The position numbers and the translations under genes are program-made. From assembly GCF_001005825.1 (NCBI RefSeq), contig NZ_LBHV01000013.1, positions 58,382 through 122,381 of the forward strand: DNA of 64,000 bases, in the 5' to 3' direction. This DNA is from Rhizobium sp. LC145 (GTDB taxonomy: Bacteria; Pseudomonadota; Alphaproteobacteria; Rhizobiales; Rhizobiaceae). Below the pieces are notes generated by a model that saw only the letters and a program-made list of their open reading frames with translations, did no database searches and was not told the DNA's origin. Of the stretch, positions 57,892 through 64,000 are shown one piece after another; position 1 is the stretch's first letter, and each line of letters begins with the position of its first letter.

Positions 57892-58243
57892 GCGGAGGCC
57901 GATCACCTTCGATCCTCTGCAGGATTTCCCGCACCACCCGGATATCGGAGCCGAGGGTATTCAGCGTGCTTTCGAGCGATCGCATCGATACGGCGGCTTC
58001 ACTCGCCTGCTTCTCGACGGCGGCAATCCGGATTTCCTGAGTGTCCAGCGTTCGCAGCGCCACCTCCGCCGCGGTGAGGCGCTTATCCAGCCGCTCGATC
58101 GCAGCGGAGTTCGCCCGCATCTCGGATTGCACCTGGTTCCAGGTGGCGCCCCAAGCGAAGAAAATCCCGATGAAGCCTATGAGGCTGACCAGGGTGTTCA
58201 GGTTCCATTCGAACTTCCAGGTGGGAGTTGGTACCGTGACCAT
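57875..58243 (-). CDS. Single-span membrane protein with coiled coil (phage)
   Basis: This 122-residue protein has one membrane helix (NLNTLVSLIGFIGIFFAWGATW) followed by a coiled coil (about 40-105). It is downstream of the lysis genes on the same strand, and is possibly a holin accessory or structural membrane protein; the family is not recognised. ATG 58243 follows AAGGAAA; ATG 58279 is less likely. Confidence 0.6.
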   Translation of the reverse strand: MVTVPTPTWKFEWNLNTLVSLIGFIGIFFAWGATWNQVQSEMRANSAAIERLDKRLTAAEVALRTLDTQEIRIAAVEKQASEAAVSMRSLESTLNTLGSDIRVVREILQRIEGDRPPPTSIR

Positions 58244-58350
58244 GTCCGTTTCCTTGCTCGTCAATTCCCCGGCCCTCATATGATGCGTGTTGTGGTATAG
58301 AGTTCATGCGCCCCTCGATCTGATCGACCGAGAGCGGGATTGGTGCCGAT

Positions 58351-58554
58351 ATGCGATGCGAGAAGTGCGACGATACCGGTTGGGTCTGTGAGGTTCATCC
58401 GAACCGGCCCTGGGCTGGCCCGAAGGCCTGCCATTGCGGTGGGGCCGGTATGCCTTGCCCCGTTTGCAATCCGGATGAAGGTGAAGAGCGAGAGCCCGAC
58501 CTCAGGCGAATGATGCGATCGGTGATCCGAGCGCCGGGGAAGACGGTGAACTAG
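58351..58554 (+). CDS. Small Cys-rich zinc-binding protein
   Basis: This 67-residue protein reads MRCEKCDDTGWVCEVHPNRP, then WAGPKACHCGGAGMPCPVCN, with four Cys pairs like a DnaJ-type zinc repeat. Very similar tiny proteins are common in rhizobial prophages (recalled). The role is unknown. Confidence 0.7.
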   Translation: MRCEKCDDTGWVCEVHPNRPWAGPKACHCGGAGMPCPVCNPDEGEEREPDLRRMMRSVIRAPGKTVN

Positions 58555-58555
58555 C

Positions 58556-58774
58556 CTACTTCCGGCACCCGGCATCCTGCCGGCACTGATCATTGTTCGA
58601 TGCGATCGCCGGGCCGGCCGTGACATCCTGCGAGGCCAGCCGCGCCGCCTGAGCGTCGGAAAACCTCACGATCTGATAACCGGAGCCGTCAGTCGCACTC
58701 CCGCTCTGGCAGGCCGCTGTCACGCATGAAGACAAGACAACGATCGCGATCCGAAAGCTTGCGGAAATTCGCAT
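58556..58774 (-). CDS. Small lipoprotein, Rz1-type outer-membrane spanin candidate
   Basis: This 72-residue protein has a lipoprotein signal (MRISASFRIAIVVLSSCVTAAC; lipobox VTAAC). The gene starts inside the preceding small membrane-protein gene in another frame (86-bp overlap), the classic Rz/Rz1 nested arrangement. It would span the envelope with the Rz-like partner during lysis. Confidence 0.7.
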   Translation of the reverse strand: MRISASFRIAIVVLSSCVTAACQSGSATDGSGYQIVRFSDAQAARLASQDVTAGPAIASNNDQCRQDAGCRK

Positions 58775-58937
58775 TGTTCTTCTCCAGGTTCTCGATGCGA
58801 TTGAGGGCGTTCTTTGCCGCCTCGATCTTGACCGCCTCGGTCGCTTCCTGGCGGCCGTAGATATAGGCTGGTGCGGCCATGAGAGCAGCGCCGACGATCC
58901 CGCCGACGCCGAGCTTCATCCAGTCGAAGAGGGTCAT
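58689..58937 (-). CDS. Rz-type inner-membrane spanin candidate
   Basis: This 82-residue protein has one N-terminal membrane helix (LGVGGIVGAALMAAPAYIYG) and a charged helical periplasmic part (AVKIEAAKNALNRIENLEKN) ending in Cys residues. ATG 58937 overlaps the endolysin stop codon by one base (TGATG). It is short compared with lambda Rz. Confidence 0.68.
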   Translation of the reverse strand: MTLFDWMKLGVGGIVGAALMAAPAYIYGRQEATEAVKIEAAKNALNRIENLEKNNANFRKLSDRDRCLVFMRDSGLPERECD

Positions 58938-59749
58938 CAACCGACCTCCGCCTTGATCTCGCGAACGGCGGCGATGATCTGGCTGCGAAGCAGCACGAAA
59001 AGGAGAAGAACGACCACCAGCACCACGCCGCCGGCGACGATCGCCTGCCAGTCCATGCCGGCCAGCCAACCGAGGCCTATGGTGCTCAGACCACCACCGC
59101 CGGTCAGCCAGGTCAGCCAGTTCGACTTTTCCTTCACCTTCTGCTCGACCTTTTCCGGCACGACCGGTTTTTCAACCGATACTTCGACGGTCTCGATCGG
59201 CTGGTCCTCCGCGTGTCGTCGCTTCACCTCGGCAAGTACCGATCGCACCTTGAGGGTGGATACCGCAGCATGCTGGCCGCCATAGTGCCCCTTGCCTGCC
59301 GTCGTGGGCAGGCTCGCCCATTCCTTGGCAAGGTTATTGATGAGGGTGTCCTCGCTGAGCCGGCCGGCAAGGTATTTGTCGATGCCACGGATGCCGAGCA
59401 GGTAGCAGGCCATCTCGTCCTGGCATTCCTTGTCGAACTTGCGGGTCGCCGGGTACCGATCGGGCAAGTCCTTCCGGATCTTGCGAGCCGTAGTGCGGAC
59501 AATCTGATACCGACCGCAGGCGGACGAGTTCAGCTTGTTCTTCGGATGCTTGAGCATCTGCGACTGCAGTGCGTCGAGATTCGCCAGCGTCATCTCGGTG
59601 AGGTTCACATCGCCGCCGGTGTAAGCGCCGTAGGCAAGCGTTTCGTTGTAGCCGTCGCCCTTGTCGGTGCCCTCAGTGAAGCCGATGAGGTCGAGCATCG
59701 GGCGATAAACGTAATAGGAATCCGCCGCCGCGTTGATGCGTCGTGTCAT
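58937..59749 (-). CDS. Lambda-R-like endolysin with C-terminal membrane region
   Basis: This 270-residue protein has residues 1-170 aligning with lambda endolysin R: LDLIGFTEGTDKG contains the catalytic Glu26, followed by SSACGRYQI and NLAKEWASLPT. It is therefore a peptidoglycan transglycosylase of the GH104 type. A charged linker (190-215) is followed by strongly hydrophobic segments (GLSTIGLGWLAGM; IVAGGVVLVVVLLLFVLL), giving a membrane-anchored or holin-like tail absent from lambda R. It is first of the lysis cassette. Confidence 0.85.
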   Translation of the reverse strand: MTRRINAAADSYYVYRPMLDLIGFTEGTDKGDGYNETLAYGAYTGGDVNLTEMTLANLDALQSQMLKHPKNKLNSSACGRYQIVRTTARKIRKDLPDRYPATRKFDKECQDEMACYLLGIRGIDKYLAGRLSEDTLINNLAKEWASLPTTAGKGHYGGQHAAVSTLKVRSVLAEVKRRHAEDQPIETVEVSVEKPVVPEKVEQKVKEKSNWLTWLTGGGGLSTIGLGWLAGMDWQAIVAGGVVLVVVLLLFVLLRSQIIAAVREIKAEVG

Positions 59750-59829
59750 GGTTTTCTCTCCTGATTATGTGCTAGGAATTATCAATCGCCGGCATGGCTG
59801 TTACCTTTCCCCGGCATAGGGAGCGCTGA

Positions 59830-60036
59830 ATGAGCATTGAACTTTCGACACTGGACGAACGCGCAGAAGCCGAAGAAGCCATGGCAGAGGCCATGCGGAT
59901 ACTAAACAAGGCTATTCGCAGGGTTCACGAATCCGGCCTCACCGTAGATGTCGAGGTACTGACGATGCTCACCGGACATGGCCAGATGCCCCAGGTGAGC
60001 GTTGGAACTCACGACCGGCAAAACGGCGCGATTTAA
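59830..60036 (+). CDS. Small acidic hypothetical phage protein
   Basis: This is a 68-residue protein, mainly helical (TLDERAEAEEAMAEAMRILNKAIRRVHESGLTVDVEVL). GGGAGCGCTGA precedes the ATG. No family is recognised. Confidence 0.5.
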   Translation: MSIELSTLDERAEAEEAMAEAMRILNKAIRRVHESGLTVDVEVLTMLTGHGQMPQVSVGTHDRQNGAI

Positions 60037-60101
60037 TCGCGGCGTGACGATCGTGATTTTCTTTTGGTCGAAGGGAACCGATTCAGGACGAACGGTGTTC
60101 T

Positions 60102-60239
60102 ATGTGCCGCTGCGAACGCCCATCTCCCTCGATCGAAATTCGCAGCCGTGAGGCCTGGTGGAGTAGCAGCCCTACCAGGCCTCTTTCATGTTCAGTTACG
60201 TCAAATGACCAATTTGTGGGGAACCCTTGGTGGCACTAG
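60102..60239 (+). CDS. Doubtful 45-codon ORF overlapping the first hairpin
   Basis: The frame reads MCRCERPSPSIEIRSREAWW and ends NDQFVGNPWWH. It overlaps the first hairpin of the structured region. There is no ribosome site, and the composition (Trp and Arg runs) is odd. It could be a leader peptide or chance. Confidence 0.25.
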   Translation: MCRCERPSPSIEIRSREAWWSSSPTRPLSCSVTSNDQFVGNPWWH

Positions 60240-60550
60240 AATTTGGTTGTCGCGGCAATCCCACACCCGCTCGCGGTGGAGAGAGGTCCGCGCGTTCCCA
60301 ATCAGTCTCGCGCGGGCCTCTCACCCAAAAGACCCAGCCGGGAACAGAACATGCGCCGAGACGTTCAGGAACGTCGCGGCCGAATGCCGATTGACCTCCA
60401 CCGCGACCGTAGGACCGGTAGGAGTCCATACTTGCCGGTCCTATGCTTGCCTTGATCGAGCATCCTCAAAGGGCCACATAAGGATTGCGGCAAGGCGCTC
60501 CTTCAGCAGCCAGCCGCTGGCCGGTGCACAAGTCTTGGAGTGCGCCGGCC
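60150..60550. other. Four-hairpin structured region of unknown role
   Basis: This gene-poor stretch of the prophage carries four strong inverted repeats. H1 is 60150-60183 (10 bp, 14-nt loop). H2 is 60281-60322 (14 pairs, one G-T, 14-nt loop). H3 is 60410-60443 (9 bp, 16-nt loop). H4 is 60519-60550 (11 pairs, one G-T, 10-nt loop). A short palindrome GACGTTC-AG-GAACGTC lies at 60360-60375. The H3 loop (TCCATACTTG) can pair with the H4 loop (CAAGTCTTGGA). No supported protein gene covers the 60037-60698 interval. Confidence 0.6.
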
Positions 60551-60698
60551 GGAAGTTCTAGAGCGGCCACGGGATGGGCCGTACGAGCGCAATCGATGAT
60601 TGGCGCATCAAACTGCCATTCTTTATCCACCACCTACGATTGACCGGCCTCCCGAGGCGCTGCTATCCCTTACATGCTGTTTCTATGCTGGGGCCTCA

Positions 60699-61958
60699 AT
60701 GCATAATAGATATGACCATCTGGACGGTCTCCGGGGACTGGCAGCCTTGGCGGTGCTGCTCGGGCATTTAGAGGCTCTGATTTTGACCGCTGCCTCCACT
60801 CAGGGAGTTTATCCGGGACCAAGCGGTATCCTTCCTTCCCTTTACTTGGCCCTCACTAGCGGCACCTTGGCCGTAGCTATCTTTTTCATCCTAAGCGGCT
60901 TCGTCCTGATCAAGAAGTTCGATGAGACTCGATCTTCAAGGGTGCTACTCGGAGCCGCGGTGAAGCGGTATTTCAGGCTCACACCGCCCATCTTTGCTTC
61001 AATGGTACTGGCGTACCTGCTCTATCGGTTCATTGGCCCGCACACAGCGGAGGCCTCTCGGATCATCGGCGGCCATGGTTGGCTTGAAGCCCGGCCAAAC
61101 ACCTCTATGCCGCTTTCCGAGGTTTTCGAATATGGCTTATTCTCGACCATTATTGGCCGATCAGCCTATAATGGCGTTCTCTGGACGATGAATATTGAAT
61201 TCGCCGGCAGCCTGCTGCTGTTCTGCTTCGCAGCAGTCTTCTACAGCAGTCCTCGATACATTCTAATCGCCGCGGTCACCGCAAGTGTTTCGGTCTTGGC
61301 ATTTGGTGAAACCGCCATTCACCTATCAATGTTTCTGCTGGGAAGCACGTTCCTAAAGTTTAAGAGTCTGAAGATCAACGAGATTGGAGCAATAACTCTG
61401 ATCTGTATTGGGCTCTTCGCTGGTGCCGTTCGAGTGACATGGCCGGAATTTCAAAGCGTCACCGCACTACTCTCGCTTTCAGGCAATGCCGCCAACGCAT
61501 TCCAGCTCGCGATCAACTCGTTTGGTGCGGCATTAATCGTCACCGCAGCGTGCTTTTGTCCGACCCTCCAATCGAAAATTTCAGGAGCTGCTTGCCGCTA
61601 TCTGGGCCGTATTTCTTTTTCCCTCTATCTCATCCACCTCCCAGTCTATTTTACGATAGGCGCCTGGACGATTACAGAATTGGCACCTTTTTGGGGTGTG
61701 AAAATCTCTTCTGCAGTTGCCTGCCTTGTTGTTGTTGGCCTGAGCTTGCTCATCGCGCATTTTTTTGCGGCGACGGTGGACAAGTTTGCAATGAAGCTAG
61801 CCGACGGAGTTGGAGCAGGCATCATTTCCCTCCTTAACAGACAACAGCCGACGTTCCGTCATGGCCATTCGATCGGATCAATACCTGTAATGAATTCGCC
61901 CACGCTTGGAGGCGCAATAGACCCTTCTTCGACCGCTGCAAGGCGATCAAACATGTAG
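60699..61958 (+). CDS. Acyltransferase family 3 membrane protein (O-acetylase-like)
   Basis: This is a roughly 419-residue protein with about ten membrane helices. The N-terminal YDHLDGLRGLAALAVLLGH motif contains the conserved Arg and catalytic His of acyltransferase-3 enzymes, with FFILSGFVLIKKF following. These enzymes O-acylate surface polysaccharides or lipooligosaccharides, and phages carry them to alter receptors. Base composition is visibly less GC-rich than in the neighbours, suggesting separate acquisition. ATG 60699 is chosen by motif position; its ribosome site is poor. Its 3' end overlaps the opposite-strand tail gene by 100 bp. Confidence 0.82.
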   Translation: MHNRYDHLDGLRGLAALAVLLGHLEALILTAASTQGVYPGPSGILPSLYLALTSGTLAVAIFFILSGFVLIKKFDETRSSRVLLGAAVKRYFRLTPPIFASMVLAYLLYRFIGPHTAEASRIIGGHGWLEARPNTSMPLSEVFEYGLFSTIIGRSAYNGVLWTMNIEFAGSLLLFCFAAVFYSSPRYILIAAVTASVSVLAFGETAIHLSMFLLGSTFLKFKSLKINEIGAITLICIGLFAGAVRVTWPEFQSVTALLSLSGNAANAFQLAINSFGAALIVTAACFCPTLQSKISGAACRYLGRISFSLYLIHLPVYFTIGAWTITELAPFWGVKISSAVACLVVVGLSLLIAHFFAATVDKFAMKLADGVGAGIISLLNRQQPTFRHGHSIGSIPVMNSPTLGGAIDPSSTAARRSNM

Positions 61959-62191
61959 CTCAGGGCTGCGTCACGCCACGCGATAAAGGCTTCAGCCTCA
62001 GCATTCCATTGGGGGTTGGTGCTGCCCTTGTAGCTGACGATCGTCAGGCGATTGTCGTACTGGCGTTGCCGGGCTACCGCGTCGAGGTGAGCGTCGAAGG
62101 CAGCCTTGTAGGCTGACAGCAGGGTCGCGCGACCTTCGGTAGCCTTCTGCTCGGCCGTAACGATCTTGGATAGGTTAGGTTTCCACATCAT
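61859..62191 (-). CDS. Tail-fibre-assembly-like phage protein
   Basis: This is a 110-residue protein. The C-terminal ALSYMFDRLAAVEEGSIAPPSVGEFITGID with an upstream WNAEAEAFIAWRDAA resembles the C-terminal part of Tfa-type and related tail proteins (WRDxxxxYxxxxL...PSVEEFI). GAGGAGACCG lies before ATG 62191/62188. It overlaps the preceding tail gene by 17 bases. Confidence 0.62.
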   Translation of the reverse strand: MMWKPNLSKIVTAEQKATEGRATLLSAYKAAFDAHLDAVARQRQYDNRLTIVSYKGSTNPQWNAEAEAFIAWRDAALSYMFDRLAAVEEGSIAPPSVGEFITGIDPIEWP

Positions 62192-62507
62192 CGGTCTCCT
62201 CTTCGACTGCACGCGGATCTCTGGGGAGATCGAGAACACCATCCGGCGGGCTGACCAGCGGCGCAGGCGAAGCCACCGCCGAAGAAGGATTAGGCCCGTG
62301 CGGAAGGATCAGCGTCAGATGGATTTCGCCATCGATCCGCTCGACAGGACCGACAATCCATTCGCAAGGCACCTCGCCTGCAGGAATGGTCGCGCCAGCG
62401 GGAAGCTCCGAGAAATCGAAGGATTCTCCGTTGAGAGTTATGATATCGCCGGACTTGTGCGCTTTGAGCGCGTCGTTGCGGCGCTGGGGAGAGAAGGAAA
62501 CGCGCAT
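62175..62507 (-). CDS. Phage hypothetical protein in the tail module
   Basis: This is a 110-residue protein (MRVSFSPQRRNDALKAHKSG, then GDIITLNGESFDFSELPAGATI). It shares one base with the preceding tail gene (TAATG), so it is translated in tandem with it. The family is not characterised; similar proteins sit beside tail fibres in rhizobial prophages (recalled). Confidence 0.65.
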   Translation of the reverse strand: MRVSFSPQRRNDALKAHKSGDIITLNGESFDFSELPAGATIPAGEVPCEWIVGPVERIDGEIHLTLILPHGPNPSSAVASPAPLVSPPDGVLDLPRDPRAVEEETDDVET

Positions 62508-63352
62508 TAATTCCACCGTCCTATTCCGGTGACCTGGATTGTGAAGTTCAGAACATCTGAACCTGTCAGCCTACCTAAATGAATCGTACCCGCGTCAGTT
62601 TGCGTTGGCGGAAGCGTGGCGTAGATAAAGCATGAGATGTCACCCGATGATCCTGCCGAGGCATGCCTGTTTGGAATTGCAGAGAACGCCGCGGCCCAGC
62701 TGCCAAGGAGCCGGGGGCCAGGACTAAGAAAAGCGCTTCCATTCGGAATGTTGATTGGACCAGCGTTCGCGATTGACTTCGTACAAATCTGCGTTCCATC
62801 TGCGAAGCGCACATACTCTCCGTTAGCATTACTGCCACGTTCAATTATGGATCCGGTCGGCACACCCGAGGCCTGCGATACTGTGCCGAGAATTCGAAGT
62901 TGATTGTTGGGAACAAACCCGTTGGCATCATTTATGCCAACCGCCTGACGGAACTCCGCTCCCAACTCCACCAGCGCGGCAGTCTCAGGTCCGGTGAACA
63001 CCGGCACATGGTTGGCCTCTGGCGGCAGCGATGCCAGTGCGCTCAGCGAAGGGTTATCCAGCCGTTGAATATACTCCGAAAGCGCCTGAGCATTCCGCAG
63101 CACCTGATTGACGTCGTTGTTGACCTGGATGGCGTAGGAATACTCACCGCTCGCGCCTGTCCACTCGATCGCCGCCGTGATCTGCGTGTTGCTGTCCACG
63201 CTCAGGATCGGCAGCGGGTTGCCTCCCGCAGCCTGCACATATATGACGCCGCCAACGATGAGCGCGATCTGCCAAGCTGTGCCGGTGCCAGTAACCACGG
63301 CACTGCCGTTCGTCAGGGTGATGGTCCCTGTCGTGTAAGGAGGAGTAGCCAT
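62507..63352 (-). CDS. Phage tail protein / putative tail fibre
   Basis: This 281-residue protein has an N-terminal GTITLTNGSAVVTGTGTAW segment with TQITAAIEWTGASGEYSYAI, typical of phage tail-fibre or baseplate adhesin N-termini. A helical stretch (NQVLRNAQALSEYIQRLDNPSLSALASLP) follows, then a beta-rich C-terminal region (GEYVRFADGTQICTKSI ... VTGIGRWN), a common receptor-binding tip layout. Confidence 0.75.
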   Translation of the reverse strand: MATPPYTTGTITLTNGSAVVTGTGTAWQIALIVGGVIYVQAAGGNPLPILSVDSNTQITAAIEWTGASGEYSYAIQVNNDVNQVLRNAQALSEYIQRLDNPSLSALASLPPEANHVPVFTGPETAALVELGAEFRQAVGINDANGFVPNNQLRILGTVSQASGVPTGSIIERGSNANGEYVRFADGTQICTKSIANAGPINIPNGSAFLSPGPRLLGSWAAAFSAIPNRHASAGSSGDISCFIYATLPPTQTDAGTIHLGRLTGSDVLNFTIQVTGIGRWN

Positions 63353-63394
63353 TTAAGAGATTGCCCTAGTTGGGAGAGAGAATGGCGGAAGGCG

Positions 63395-64000
63395 TCAGCG
63401 CTTCCACCACAGCATTTTGACCTGGAAGTTCGCGCCGGGGATGTTACCGGTCGATTTCATGATCTGGACGCGGTAGGTATTGCCGCCTCGGACGTCAAAG
63501 ACACTGATGGCCATATTGTTGATATCGCGCCCTTGCTGGGCCGACGAGCCGCCAGTCGAGAACGAAAAGGCGAAGCTATACGAAACCTCGCCAGTGGTTT
63601 CATTGACCACCCGCATGCTGAAGGTGCCGCTCGCATTCGGGCCAAGGCTTCCGCTGTAGCTACCGACAATATGAAGCATGACAGCGGAGGGGTTCGGGTT
63701 ATCGATCCCCAAGGTGCCGATCGTATGCCAGACATTGTTCGGGTCGGTGAGTGCCAGGCTTCCCGATCCCGAGAAGTCCCCACGTGCGGATACAGCGTTA
63801 TAGTCCAAGTTCGTTGTCCCGAAGACGGCGTTGTTTATGACTGCGCTTTCGATATCCGCCCACGATATCTGCACGCCGGAGAGCTTCAGCACTCCATTCT
63901 CGTACACCATGGGAAGCGTGTATTGGTTCCCATCGGTGACCACGAACTGATCCGCCAGGATGGCGAAGCGCGTGCGCTGGACGCCATTGACGGTATAGAG
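63395..64000 (-). CDS. Tail-tip/host-specificity protein, C-terminal part (partial)
   Basis: About 201 codons are visible, and the frame is open to the right edge. Upstream residues LYTVNGVQRTRFAILADQFV and the segment VYENGVLKLSGVQISWADIESAVINNAVFGTTNLDYNAVSARGDF are the end of a phage J-like tail-tip protein (DUF1983 region), followed by a beta-rich C-terminal domain. It is the furthest upstream late gene in view. Confidence 0.75.
   Translation of the reverse strand, partial: LYTVNGVQRTRFAILADQFVVTDGNQYTLPMVYENGVLKLSGVQISWADIESAVINNAVFGTTNLDYNAVSARGDFSGSGSLALTDPNNVWHTIGTLGIDNPNPSAVMLHIVGSYSGSLGPNASGTFSMRVVNETTGEVSYSFAFSFSTGGSSAQQGRDINNMAISVFDVRGGNTYRVQIMKSTGNIPGANFQVKMLWWKR

Larger units (their letters stand above)
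54795..64000. mobile_element. Prophage or prophage remnant, left part
   Basis: From here to the edge the gene content is that of a temperate phage. It includes a tail-tip protein, tail protein, tail-fibre-assembly-like protein, lambda-like endolysin with overlapping spanin genes, Cys-rich and ABA-sandwich-type small phage proteins, SRAP, and an acyltransferase typical of serotype-converting cargo. Late genes run leftward and accessory genes run rightward. No integrase or repressor is inside the window, and the exact left boundary (54.4-54.9 kb) is not determined. tRNA-Cys is adjacent, but its 3' end points away from the element, so insertion into that tRNA is not supported. Confidence 0.82.

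Noticed and set aside
60196..60429. 77-codon minus-strand frame in the structured region
   Set aside because: There is no ribosome site, the composition is atypical, and it runs through a strong hairpin; treated as non-coding.
60150..60550. Integron attC sites or a CRISPR array
   Set aside because: The hairpins lack GTTRRRY/RYYYAAC cores, no integrase is present, and the repeats are neither identical nor at CRISPR-like spacing.

Overview
The window is GC-rich, densely coded alphaproteobacterial DNA and reads as a Rhizobiaceae chromosome (Rhizobium/Agrobacterium/Ensifer/Shinella type). The main evidence is the complete acpXL-lpxXL cluster for the very-long-chain fatty acid of lipid A, an ExoR-like periplasmic regulator, PopZ, two DUF1127 mini-genes, a three-hairpin anti-Shine-Dalgarno sRNA of the alpha-r14 type, and the serS-surE-pcm-nlpD, tatABC, scpAB and argS-SPOR-nagZ neighbourhoods. 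I do not assign a species.

Layout. 1-6.2 kb: a minus-strand operon of a FadR-type regulator, a peptide ABC transporter (binding protein and two permeases), gamma-glutamyltransferase and a DUF1028 protein cut by the window edge. A perfect inverted repeat lies at its head. 6.4-11.9 kb: sthA, gnd, two small enzyme-like genes, a VapBC-type pair and a PAS protein. 12-17.5 kb: the six-gene lipid A long-chain acyl operon. 17.6-23.9 kb: nucleoside hydrolase, TSUP permease, cobP, a non-coding stretch with a candidate sRNA, tig, tRNA-Leu, alpha-r14 sRNA and two DUF1127 genes. 24-28.7 kb: trmFO, a membrane-anchored unknown, homologues of the complex I assembly factors NDUFAF6 and NDUFAF3, yajC (without secDF beside it) and a DUF815 ATPase. 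28.8-45 kb: a long minus-strand run from dgt through argS, SPOR protein, nagZ, scpA, scpB, an orphan ABC ATPase, tatA/B/C, serS, surE and pcm to nlpD. 45-54 kb: erpA, xthA, exoR, fadL, valS, popZ and a second pcm.

From about 54.4-54.9 kb to the right edge the content becomes that of a prophage or prophage remnant. Late genes on the minus strand encode a tail-tip protein (cut by the edge), a tail protein, a tail-fibre-assembly-like protein, and a lambda-R-like endolysin followed by overlapping Rz/Rz1-type spanins. Small accessory genes and an acyltransferase lie on the plus strand. No integrase, repressor or terminase is inside the window.

The most interesting points are: (i) an accessory operon in the prophage region whose promoter -10 is overlapped by an alphaproteobacterial LexA-type box and which carries a SOS-response-associated (SRAP/HMCES) protein behind two unknown Cys-motif proteins; (ii) a gene-poor prophage stretch at 60.0-60.6 kb with four long hairpins, two of whose loops are complementary; (iii) an isolated promoter-hairpin-terminator unit upstream of cobP; (iv) a condensing-enzyme pair in the lipid A cluster in which one partner lacks the active-site cysteine; (v) the absence of secDF and tolC from positions where I would expect them in this family.
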